Below, piece by piece: positions 1 to 6,556 of a DNA stretch of 25,973 nucleotides. Below the pieces are notes generated by a model. The model saw only the letters and a program-made list of their open reading frames with translations, searched no databases and had not been told where the DNA came from. The position numbers were made by a program, and so were the translations under genes. Position 1 is the stretch's first letter. Each line of letters opens with the position of its first letter. The stretch comes from an uncultured Lachnospiraceae bacterium (lineage in GTDB: Bacteria; Bacillota; Clostridia; Lachnospirales; Lachnospiraceae), in contig CAMHCL010000006.1 of assembly GCA_946183625.1 (NCBI GenBank), positions 1 through 25,973 of the forward strand. Direction: 5' to 3'.

Positions 1-345
1 AGGATGCGTGGGATGATTATTAATTCTAAGTTTGCAAATTTTCCTCTTGTTTATAACATTATTCTCTTGGCGCTGACGGACGCTTATCCTGGTGGAAGGA
101 TGAATTCGGGTATTGAGGATGCAACTATTGTTGCGACACAAATGGTCCTGGCGGCAGCAAATGAAGGTGTGGACAGCTGCTGGATTAATTATTTTGATCC
201 TGATAAGCTGGCTTCAGATCTTGGACTGCCTGAAAATGAAGACATACTCATGTTGCTGGATCTGGGATATGCAGCTGAAGGTGCGGGACCACTGGACAAT
301 CATTTTAAGAGAAAAGACTTATCAGAAACCGTAAGTTATATTTAA
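1..345 (+). CDS. Nitroreductase family protein, 3' part only
   Basis: This is the C-terminal ~114 residues of a flavin-dependent nitroreductase-fold oxidoreductase, a family that reduces nitro or quinone compounds with NAD(P)H using FMN. The reading frame is already open at base 1, so the true start lies upstream; the in-frame ATG at base 4 has no ribosome site and should not be read as the start. Recognisable family features are the helix around ATQMVLAAANEGVDSCWI, the following FDPDKLASDLGLPENE stretch, and a closing pattern of HFKRKDLSETVSY type. The stop (343-345) is 20 bases before the likely start of the truncated sfsA gene. The family is fairly secure; the substrate cannot be told from this fragment. 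Confidence 0.8.
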   Translation, partial: RMRGMIINSKFANFPLVYNIILLALTDAYPGGRMNSGIEDATIVATQMVLAAANEGVDSCWINYFDPDKLASDLGLPENEDILMLLDLGYAAEGAGPLDNHFKRKDLSETVSYI

Positions 346-365
346 ATGACACGGAGGTGTTAGAT

Positions 366-911
366 ATGATTCCGGGATGTGAGGTGTGGCTTACTGCTCC
401 CGGAACGCCAAACAGGAAAACGAAATATGATCTGATCGCGGTAAGAAAAAGTACCGGTGTTATTTTCAATATAGATAGTCAGGCTCCTAATAAGCTTGTG
501 AAAGAGTGGTTATCCAAGCAGGGATATACAAAGGTGATTTCTGAATATACCTATGGTGAATCCAGACTTGATTTCTATATGGAAAAACTGGGTGATAATA
601 AGTGCATTCAAAGATGTTTGCTCGAAGTAAAAGGGTGCACTTTGGAGGTAGATGGAATAGGGTATTTTCCTGATGCTCCGACTGATCGTGGAGTTAAGCA
701 TATAAGAGAGCTTATTAAAGCAAAGCAGGAAGGCTATAATGCAGCGCTTGCTTTTGTTATTCAAATGGATGGAGTTACAGAGGTTCGTCCGAATTCTATA
801 ATGCATCCGGAATTTGGAGAAGCAATGGAGGATGCTGAAAGAGCCGGTGTTGATATTCTGTTCCTGCAGTGTCATGTAGAACCGGACGCTATACATTTGA
901 GGTTGACTTAA
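366..911 (+). CDS. sfsA: SfsA family DNA/RNA nuclease, N-terminally truncated
   Basis: SfsA (sugar fermentation stimulation protein) is a PD-(D/E)XK-fold nucleic-acid-binding nuclease of usually ~230-240 residues. Here only ~181 residues exist. The first residues (MIPGCEVWL, then RKTKYDLIAV and IDSQAPNKLV) correspond to position ~50 of a normal SfsA, so the N-terminal OB-like part is missing. The catalytic half looks intact: SRLDFYME, LLEVKGCTL (ExK) and the signature YFPDAPTDRGVKHIREL. ATG 366 is chosen because GGAGG at 353-357 sits 8 bases upstream; GTG 357 overlaps that site. In this frame a stop lies at 306-308 and the upstream DNA encodes the nitroreductase, so the missing part is not nearby. 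It overlaps the next gene by one base (TAATG). Family certain; functionality doubtful. Confidence 0.85.
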   Translation: MIPGCEVWLTAPGTPNRKTKYDLIAVRKSTGVIFNIDSQAPNKLVKEWLSKQGYTKVISEYTYGESRLDFYMEKLGDNKCIQRCLLEVKGCTLEVDGIGYFPDAPTDRGVKHIRELIKAKQEGYNAALAFVIQMDGVTEVRPNSIMHPEFGEAMEDAERAGVDILFLQCHVEPDAIHLRLT

Positions 912-1468
912 TGGATATACAGATAATTAAATCTCGTCGGAAGACGCTTTCTATACAGGTGAAGGATTCTGAGACAGTGATTGTGCGGGCGCCGAATCGC
1001 TGTTCGAAGAGGGATATCTTGAAATTTATTGAGAAGAACCAGGGCTGGATCGATGATAAGGTGGAGAAGGCGAGACAGCAGGAAGCGGACGCCGCGAGTA
1101 TCCGAAGGCTCACTGATCTGGAAATGCAGGAGTTGTCGGATAGGGCCCGGGAAGTTTTTAAGAGGAAGGTTGAATATTATGCACCGATTGTCGGCGTGAC
1201 GTATGGACGTGTGACGATTCGGAATCAGAAGACCAGATGGGGAAGCTGCTCATCGAAGGGTAATCTGAATTTTAACGTTGCATTGATGCGTGCGCCGATC
1301 GAGGTGCTGGATTATGTTGTGGTTCATGAACTGTGCCACCGTTTATATCTTAATCATTCGAAGGATTTCTGGCGTGAAGTTGAGCGGGTGCTGCCGGATT
1401 ACAGAGAGTGCGAGCGGTGGCTGAAGAAGAATGGCAGCAGGCTGATGGCGGAGTGTGACCGTGCCTGA
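911..1468 (+). CDS. YgjP-like (DUF45) zinc metallopeptidase
   Basis: A 185-residue protein of the YgjP/SprT-like M48-related family (DUF45). The zinc motif HELCH is at residues 139-143 with a third ligand candidate His149 in LNHSKDFW. Upstream are the family's typical TIRNQKTRWGSCSSKGNLNF strand-loop and an N-terminal beta segment (IKSRRKTLSIQVKDSETVIV). The family is often found with restriction-modification or repair genes, but its substrate is not established. ATG 911 overlaps the sfsA stop codon, which implies translational coupling; an earlier in-frame methionine (869) lies inside sfsA and lacks a ribosome site. A hairpin element begins at the stop codon. Length is usual for a compact member. 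Family call is confident, substrate unknown. Confidence 0.87.
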   Translation: MDIQIIKSRRKTLSIQVKDSETVIVRAPNRCSKRDILKFIEKNQGWIDDKVEKARQQEADAASIRRLTDLEMQELSDRAREVFKRKVEYYAPIVGVTYGRVTIRNQKTRWGSCSSKGNLNFNVALMRAPIEVLDYVVVHELCHRLYLNHSKDFWREVERVLPDYRECERWLKKNGSRLMAECDRA

Positions 1469-1505
1469 CAATCTTGCGTGGTGCCTGCCACTATAAGATA
1501 ATTGT
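1468..1505. repeat. Intergenic hairpin sharing core GGTGCCTGCCAC
   Basis: An imperfect inverted repeat begins on the last base of the metallopeptidase stop codon. ACAAT-CTT-..GTGG pairs with CCAC..AAG-..-ATTGT around the loop TGCCTG, with small internal bulges. No T-run follows, so it is not an ordinary terminator. The central 12 bases (1480-1491) match 11 of 12 bases at 5783-5794 in the second hairpin of this window, which suggests a dispersed REP-like palindromic element. Confidence 0.5.
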
Positions 1506-1523
1506 GTAAAGCGGAGGGGTGTT

Positions 1524-2543
1524 ATGCCGTTAAGGATTGTTCGTAATGATATTACTAAAATGGATACGCAGGCCGTCGTGAATACAGCGAATGAGATGGT
1601 TGCTGTGGCAGAAGGCTGCGATACTGCGATTTATAATGCTGCGGGCTATGACAGACTCCTGAATTATAGGAGAGAGCACATAGGCGAGGTTCCGGAGGGT
1701 GAAGTGTTCATTACTCCGGGTTTTGGCCTGCCTGCTGAATACATAATTCATGCGGTCAGCCCGTTATATATAGATGGACAGTCCGGTGAGGAAGAGAAGC
1801 TTCGTTCCTGTTATAAGAAGAGTCTGAAGCTGGCTGCAGAGAACGGGATTAGTTCTATTGCATTTCCTTTGATATCCACAGGAAGTTTTGGTTATCCGAA
1901 TGAAGAAGGGATGCGCATAGCGGTTGATGAGATAAATGCGTTTCTTCTGACAAATGATATGCTGGTGTATCTGGTTGTATTTGGAGATAAGGATACCAGG
2001 CTTGGTGGAAAGATTTTCCCAGATCTCGAGGAGTACATCGATGAGAATTATGTGGATGTAGCTCGGGAGGCGGAGTACGGTGGATATGAGAGCCGAAGAC
2101 TAGATAAGCGTAGCGCAAATGTTTTATGTGCGTCGGCTGCGAGCCCTTTCGCTCCTGATATCGAGGAACATGAAAGTAAGATCGATGAGAGGATAAGACA
2201 TTTATCCGATACATTTTCACAGTATCTGCTTTATCTGATTCAGGAGAAGGGCATGGGGAATGCGGAGGTTTATAAGCGGGCCATTGTGGATAAGAAGACC
2301 TTTTCCAAGATAAAGAATAACGTGGATTATCATCCAACGAAGCTGACGGCGCTATGCCTGTGCGTAGGTGCAAAGTTGAACATGGATGAGACACGAGACC
2401 TACTGGCTAGGGCCGGTTATGCGCTTTCGCCGTGCGATAAGACGGATATTATATTTTCGTATTTTATTGAGAACGAGCTGTATGACATGATCGAGCTGGA
2501 TATACAGCTGGAGGAGCACGGGCTGCCGTGTATAATTTCGTAA
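1524..2543 (+). CDS. Macro domain protein with C-terminal helical/HTH-like domain
   Basis: A 339-residue protein. Residues 1-~175 form a macro (ADP-ribose-binding) domain: the VNTAN motif at 19-23, GCDTAIYNAAG after residue 30, YIIHAVSPLY, and the STGSFGYP phosphate-loop signature at 118-125. The usual Gly-rich GGGVDGAIH loop is replaced by AVAEGCDTAIY, a variant loop that keeps the Asp. A charged linker leads to a helical domain from ~210 to the end (VYKRAIVDKKTFSKI, then LNMDETRDLLARAGYALSP), which resembles a degenerate XRE-like DNA-binding fold seen on many Firmicute macro proteins. GGAGGGG at 1513-1519 precedes ATG 1524. The VWA gene starts 127 bases downstream, so the two probably work together. 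Whether it binds or removes ADP-ribose cannot be judged here. Confidence 0.82.
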   Translation: MPLRIVRNDITKMDTQAVVNTANEMVAVAEGCDTAIYNAAGYDRLLNYRREHIGEVPEGEVFITPGFGLPAEYIIHAVSPLYIDGQSGEEEKLRSCYKKSLKLAAENGISSIAFPLISTGSFGYPNEEGMRIAVDEINAFLLTNDMLVYLVVFGDKDTRLGGKIFPDLEEYIDENYVDVAREAEYGGYESRRLDKRSANVLCASAASPFAPDIEEHESKIDERIRHLSDTFSQYLLYLIQEKGMGNAEVYKRAIVDKKTFSKIKNNVDYHPTKLTALCLCVGAKLNMDETRDLLARAGYALSPCDKTDIIFSYFIENELYDMIELDIQLEEHGLPCIIS

Positions 2544-2570
2544 ATGTGCTGAGAAGAAGTACATTTTACA

Positions 2571-2615
2571 GGTCGCCTCACGGGAGACCGGTTTTGAAAA
2601 ATCTTTTCGTATAAT
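2571..2615 (+). promoter_or_regulatory. Possible hairpin and -10 ahead of the VWA gene
   Basis: A short dyad (GGTC..GACC, 2571-2589) lies after the macro gene and is followed by a perfect TATAAT at 2610-2615. No good -35 sits 16-18 bases upstream; a TTGAAA at 2594-2599 is only 10 bases away. It may be a weak or activator-dependent promoter giving the VWA gene its own transcript, or chance. Confidence 0.3.
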
Positions 2616-2670
2616 GAGTCCAACAAGTGAGATACCCATCAGGGTGATTGAAGATAAGGAGGACAAAATT

Positions 2671-3570
2671 ATGCGTAAGGGATTAACAGAGATAGTATTT
2701 ATTCTTGATAGAAGTGGTTCGATGAGTGGGCTTGAGGCTGACACCATTGGTGGTTTCAATTCCATGATCGAGAAGCAGAAGAAGGAAGAGGGAGAGGCCT
2801 ATCTTTCAACAGTGCTCTTCGATGATAAGACAGAGGTTCTGTACGACAGAGTGCCGATTGCCAAGGTCGAGCCGATGAATGACAAGCAGTACTATGTACG
2901 TGGCTGCACAGCACTTCTGGATGCGGTTGGTGGAGCTATCCATCATATAGGAAATGTATATAAGTACGCAAGGGAAGAGGACGTTCCGGAGAAGACAATC
3001 TTTATAATTACAACGGATGGTATGGAGAATGCCAGCACGCGTTATAATTACGAGAAAGTGAAGCAGATGGTGGAGCGCCAGAAGAAGAGATATAACTGGG
3101 AATTCATCTTCCTGGGGGCAAATATTGATGCGGTTGATGTGGCAAGAAGGTTTGGTGTATCTAAGAATCGTGCAGTCAGATTTGAGAATGACAGCATGGG
3201 TGCGGAGATAAATTATAAGGCCATGTCCAGCATTGTAAGCTGTGCAAGATCAGCTCCTACGTCGTTGGAACTGGGATGTGCGCTTGACTCAAGCAAGGCG
3301 CTTGAAGAAATCAGAGATGATTATGAAGAGTATGTGGCTTGCTCAAAAATACCTGATGATTTCATTCTTTTAGATGAGGATGAGGTGGAAGCAATCAAGA
3401 ATGCATATAATGATCTCACAGATAGAGAGCAGTATGTAGCAAGGATTATCCTTGGTATCAACGGAAATGACGTTCATAGAGTTTCTGAAATAGCAAAGAA
3501 GATGCATACCAGTGATGGAAGAGTTCGCCAGATTGTTGCGAGGATTAAGAGGAAGGCGGAGATTGCGTAA
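2671..3570 (+). CDS. TerY-like VWA domain protein with C-terminal sigma-70 region-4-like HTH
   Basis: A 299-residue protein. The N-terminal ~200 residues form a von Willebrand factor A domain with a complete metal-ion site: DRSGS at 13-17, Thr80 in GCTALLDAV, and Asp116 in ITTDGMEN; the tract FIFLGANIDAV is typical of the TerY-like group. Residues ~248-299 look like sigma-70 region 4: LTDREQYVARIILGI, then a helix-turn-helix with EIAKKMHTSDGRVRQIV and a basic end. Most TerY-like VWA proteins I know of stop before this. ATG 2671 is chosen for the excellent AAGGAGGA at 2656-2663. It follows the macro-domain gene, a pairing consistent with Ter-type stress or conflict modules. VWA assignment is secure; the HTH is a pattern call, and DNA binding is inferred. 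Confidence 0.85.
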   Translation: MRKGLTEIVFILDRSGSMSGLEADTIGGFNSMIEKQKKEEGEAYLSTVLFDDKTEVLYDRVPIAKVEPMNDKQYYVRGCTALLDAVGGAIHHIGNVYKYAREEDVPEKTIFIITTDGMENASTRYNYEKVKQMVERQKKRYNWEFIFLGANIDAVDVARRFGVSKNRAVRFENDSMGAEINYKAMSSIVSCARSAPTSLELGCALDSSKALEEIRDDYEEYVACSKIPDDFILLDEDEVEAIKNAYNDLTDREQYVARIILGINGNDVHRVSEIAKKMHTSDGRVRQIVARIKRKAEIA

Positions 3571-3617
3571 TAATTAAACCGGCTTTTTCTGTGAATAAAA
3601 TATTTTCGTCAAGAATC

Positions 3618-3730
3618 ATATATTTTAGAAAAATGGCAAGACTGTCATAAATATCAAATGGTTGTTGCTAATCACATGAACCCATGATATATTTTAAGAA
3701 AATGGACAAGATGTCAAAAATCTAAAATGA
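3618..3730. repeat. Two imperfect ~44-bp direct repeats upstream of the ATPase gene
   Basis: Copies at 3618-3661 and 3687-3730 start with the same ATATATTTTA and share AAAATGG and TGTCA blocks, about three quarters identical, at a 69-base period. Copy 2 contains the dyad GACA-AGA-TGTC (3705-3715); copy 1 has a decayed form. The second copy ends at the ribosome site (GAGGTG, 3729-3734). They are placed to act as operator or promoter elements for the ATPase gene; the regulator is unknown. Confidence 0.6.
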
Positions 3731-3739
3731 GGTGCCAAA

Positions 3740-5029
3740 ATGGTTATTAATAGAGATATTTATCTTAACAGGCTCATAAAACGTAAGAATAACGGATTGA
3801 TAAAGATAATAACAGGTGTCAGAAGATGCGGAAAATCGTATCTTCTCTTCAATTTGTTTTATGATCACTTGATAGGTTCTGGGGTGCCGGAAGAAAATAT
3901 CATAGCCATCCCGTTAGATGATGATGATTATGCTGAATACTCAGATCCGCATAAATTATACGAGTATATAAAAAGTCGTATTAATGACAGTAAACAGAAT
4001 TACTATGTTTTCATAGATGAGGCACAGTATGCCATTTCTAAAGAGGAAATGAAGAATCCGGATGCCCCTATAAGACTATACGGTGTGTTGAACGGTCTTC
4101 TGAGAAAAAAGAATGTTGATGTCTATGTAACCGGAAGCAATTCAAAATTTCTTTCTTCAGATATAATGACAGAATTTAGAGGGCGTGGTGATGAGATACA
4201 TATTGCGCCACTTTCATTCTCGGAATTCTATCCAGCATCAGGAAAGAATAGGCAGGATGCGTGGCAGGAATATTTATATTATGGCGGACTGCCTCACATA
4301 TTGGAAGAACCTGACGAAGAAAGTAAAAGTTCGTATCTCGAAAGGCTTAACAGAGAAATATATCTGAGAGATATTGTTGAACGTTATGGTATAAGGGATA
4401 AAGCGGGTATGGAAGAACTGATGAAATTGCTTGCTTCCGCGATAGGCTCACTCACAAATCCTCAAAAGATTTCGGATACATTTAACAGTAAAGGGAATAA
4501 AGGCATCACTATGCCTACTATCTCAAATTATCTCGCGTATTTACAGGAGAGTTTTATTATTCAAAAAGCTGAGCGTTATGATATTAAAGGACGAAAATAT
4601 ATAGGGACGCCTTCAAAGTATTACTATACCGATCTTGGACTTAGAAACTCATTACTTAATTTTCGACAATATGAAGAAACTCATTTGATGGAGAATGCTA
4701 TTTATAATGAATTGATCTACCGGGGGTATAACGTTGATGTTGGTGTTGTAGAAACAAGAGTTACTGAGAATGGCAAAAACACCAGAAAACAGCTCGAGGT
4801 TGATTTTGTGCTTAATCGAGGCAGTGAGAGATATTATATACAATCAGCATTTGCTCTTCCAACACAGGAAAAAATTGATCAAGAGCAGGCTTCGCTTATA
4901 AGGATCCCTGACTCTTTTAAGAAGATAATAGTAGTTAATGGAAACGCACCATTATGGAGAAATGAGCAGGGAATAACATTTATGGGATTGTACGATTTCT
5001 TCCTAAATGATAACAGCCTAAACATGTAA
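3740..5029 (+). CDS. DUF4143 (AAA_14) ATP-binding protein
   Basis: A 429-residue member of the AAA_14/DUF4143 ATPase group, common in gut and rumen anaerobes and archaea. Walker A is GVRRCGKS (26-33), Walker B is VFIDEAQ (90-96), and the sensor-like YVTGSNSKFLSSD with the FRGRG finger follows. A winged-helix region (MPTISNYLAYLQESFII) leads to a C-terminal PD-(D/E)XK-like domain with LEVDFVL at 352-358 and YYIQSAF. The family's role is unsettled; proposals include mobile-element or toxin-related functions. It stands alone, with GAGGTG at 3729-3734 as ribosome site and two direct repeats in front that probably control it. Codons look AT-richer than in the neighbouring genes, which would fit horizontal gain. 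Family call is secure; function is not. Confidence 0.9.
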   Translation: MVINRDIYLNRLIKRKNNGLIKIITGVRRCGKSYLLFNLFYDHLIGSGVPEENIIAIPLDDDDYAEYSDPHKLYEYIKSRINDSKQNYYVFIDEAQYAISKEEMKNPDAPIRLYGVLNGLLRKKNVDVYVTGSNSKFLSSDIMTEFRGRGDEIHIAPLSFSEFYPASGKNRQDAWQEYLYYGGLPHILEEPDEESKSSYLERLNREIYLRDIVERYGIRDKAGMEELMKLLASAIGSLTNPQKISDTFNSKGNKGITMPTISNYLAYLQESFIIQKAERYDIKGRKYIGTPSKYYYTDLGLRNSLLNFRQYEETHLMENAIYNELIYRGYNVDVGVVETRVTENGKNTRKQLEVDFVLNRGSERYYIQSAFALPTQEKIDQEQASLIRIPDSFKKIIVVNGNAPLWRNEQGITFMGLYDFFLNDNSLNM

Positions 5030-5053
5030 TGTTTGTCCGTTATCATTATAATG

Positions 5054-5119
5054 ACCTCAAAAAAGGAGGTAAATCACATGGAAATTAAAGCAGTCAAATT
5101 CCGAAAAGAAGGTTTTTAG
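5054..5119 (+). other. Ribosome-site hairpin and 13-codon ORF
   Basis: A perfect ribosome site, AAGGAGGT (5063-5070), precedes ATG 5078 and a 13-codon ORF (MEIKAVKFRKEGF) ending at 5119. The 3' part of that site, GAGGT, can pair with ACCTC at 5054-5058 across an A-rich loop. It could be a leader peptide for the HD hydrolase gene 30 bases on, or the relic of a lost gene's start. I do not recognise the peptide. Translation is plausible, function unknown. Confidence 0.35.
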
Positions 5120-5149
5120 ATGTATATAGGTTAAATAGGGGGTGTTATT

Positions 5150-5764
5150 ATGGCAAATGAACAATTAATTAACGAGGCGATTGAGTACATCACTGATCTT
5201 TTCAAGGATAATGCTGACGGACATGATCTGCAGCATTCCATGCGTGTGTATAGAAATGCGATGGCAATCTGTGATGCGTATCCTGCAGCTGATGCAGATA
5301 CAGTTGCGGTTGCAGCGTTGCTGCATGATGTGGATGACCACAAGCTGTTCGGTACATTTAACAATGAGAATGCTCGTAAGTTCCTGGAAAGCCATGACTT
5401 CGAGGAGGAGAAGATTGTGGAAATCTGCGACATCATAAATGCAGTTTCCTTCAGCCAGAACAAGGGCCTGACGCCGGAGTCAATCGAGGGCTGCATCGTT
5501 CAGGATGCGGACAGACTCGACGCACTGGGCGCAATCGGAATCGCAAGAACCTTCGCGTACGGCGGAAGACATGGCAGAAGCATGGAGGAGTCGGTAGAAC
5601 ATTTCTACGAGAAGCTTCTGCTGCTGCGGGACGAGATGAATACGCCTGAGGCTAAGAAGCATGCGGATGACCGCCATGCTTTCATCGAGCAGTACATCGA
5701 AGAGCTCCGCCAGGAGATGTTTGCGCAAAGACCAGAGAATACAATCGCAGATAAAATTGACTAA
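5150..5764 (+). CDS. HD domain-containing phosphohydrolase
   Basis: A 204-residue HD-superfamily metal-dependent phosphohydrolase of the YedJ-like kind. Metal and catalytic residues in order are GHDLQHSMRV (His25, His29), ALLHDVDDH (His59-Asp60), and the family-typical VQDADRLDALGAIGIAR with Asp119/Asp121. The final ~40 residues are helical and charged. These proteins hydrolyse phosphate esters, often nucleotides, but the substrate here cannot be predicted. AGGGGGTG at 5137-5144 is the ribosome site for ATG 5150. The stop is two bases before a long hairpin separating it from the methyltransferase gene. Length matches the family. Confident on family only. Confidence 0.88.
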   Translation: MANEQLINEAIEYITDLFKDNADGHDLQHSMRVYRNAMAICDAYPAADADTVAVAALLHDVDDHKLFGTFNNENARKFLESHDFEEEKIVEICDIINAVSFSQNKGLTPESIEGCIVQDADRLDALGAIGIARTFAYGGRHGRSMEESVEHFYEKLLLLRDEMNTPEAKKHADDRHAFIEQYIEELRQEMFAQRPENTIADKID

Positions 5765-5766
5765 AA

Positions 5767-5811
5767 TTCACAAAACTTTCACGGTGCCTGTCACCATGAA
5801 AATTTTGTGAA
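5767..5811. repeat. Long intergenic hairpin (20-bp stem), REP-like
   Basis: Left arm 5767-5786 pairs with right arm 5792-5811 at 18 of 20 positions (two C-A mismatches) around the 5-base loop CCTGT. It starts two bases after the HD gene stop and is followed by ACTGGGGACG, not a T-run, so it is unlikely to be a simple terminator. The core GGTGCCTGTCAC (5783-5794) recurs with one change at 1480-1491. From memory, GGGGACG-type flanks next to such cores occur in dispersed palindromic elements of Firmicutes; that is not checked here. Confidence 0.7.
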
Positions 5812-5824
5812 CTGGGGACGTGAA

Positions 5825-6556
5825 ATGAAGAATTATAGCGTATTTGCAAAATATTATGATGAGATGATGGACAACATTCCGTACGAGGAGTGGAAGGACT
5901 ATCTGATTCAGCTGTTTTACCGCGAGGGCGTGAAGCCGGGAGCCAGTGTTACGGAGCTGGGCTGCGGTACGGGGACGATGACGGCGCTGCTGGATCTGGA
6001 TGGTTTCAGGATGACGGGGATTGATCTGTCGGAGGAGATGCTCTGTGTGGCAAGGGAGAAGTTTCCGGAAATCGAATTTAAACAGATGGACATGAGGCAG
6101 CTAGAACTGCCGGAGCCGCAGGATGTGATCATAAGCGTCTGCGACAGCATGAATTATCTGGAGAATGTCGATGACCTGATTCTTGTGATGAAGGGCGTGA
6201 GGGAGGCTCTTAAGCCCGGTGGGGTTTTTATCTTCGACCTGAAGACGGAGTTTCTGTTTAAGTATGTCATTGCCGACCGGACCTATCGCGATAAGGGCAG
6301 GGGCTTTAGCTACGTGTGGAAGAATCATTATGACGAGGAGTCGCGGGTCCACACTTATGATCTTGCCATCAGACATAAGGATTCGAATGGCAGGCGTGTT
6401 GTTGACAGAGAGGTCCACAAGCAGCGGGTTTTCACAGCAGCCGAGATTCATCAGGCGGCTGAGTCAGCTGGATTTGAGAAGGCCAGGGCTTATGGAGAAT
6501 TATCCTTCGAAAAGCCAAGGAAGAACGATGAAAGAGTATACATATGTTTGAAATAA
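5825..6556 (+). CDS. Class I SAM-dependent methyltransferase
   Basis: A 243-residue Rossmann-fold methyltransferase. The N-terminus YSVFAKYYDEMM is typical of this group; motif I is ELGCGTGTM (44-52), the acidic end of strand 2 is GIDLSEEML, motif II/III is QMDMRQLELP, and IISVCDSMNYLENVDDL plus LKPGGVFIFDLKT mark the post-I region. The substrate is not predictable; such genes often sit beside TrmH-type RNA methyltransferases. ATG 5825 fits the family start better than the in-frame ATG at 5807, which falls inside or next to the hairpin. The ribosome site (GGGGA near 5814) is only moderate. The end overlaps the next gene by 13 bases, so they are probably translated together. Confidence 0.87.
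   Translation: MKNYSVFAKYYDEMMDNIPYEEWKDYLIQLFYREGVKPGASVTELGCGTGTMTALLDLDGFRMTGIDLSEEMLCVAREKFPEIEFKQMDMRQLELPEPQDVIISVCDSMNYLENVDDLILVMKGVREALKPGGVFIFDLKTEFLFKYVIADRTYRDKGRGFSYVWKNHYDEESRVHTYDLAIRHKDSNGRRVVDREVHKQRVFTAAEIHQAAESAGFEKARAYGELSFEKPRKNDERVYICLK

Noticed and set aside
357..365. GTG at 357 as the sfsA start
   Set aside because: It overlaps the ribosome site itself; ATG 366 has proper spacing to GGAGG.
2400..2765. Minus-strand open frame across the macro/VWA junction
   Set aside because: It overlaps two well-supported genes on the other strand, has no family resemblance and no ribosome site.
5047..5052. TATAAT as a promoter for the HD gene
   Set aside because: No -35 at a usable distance and no TG extension.
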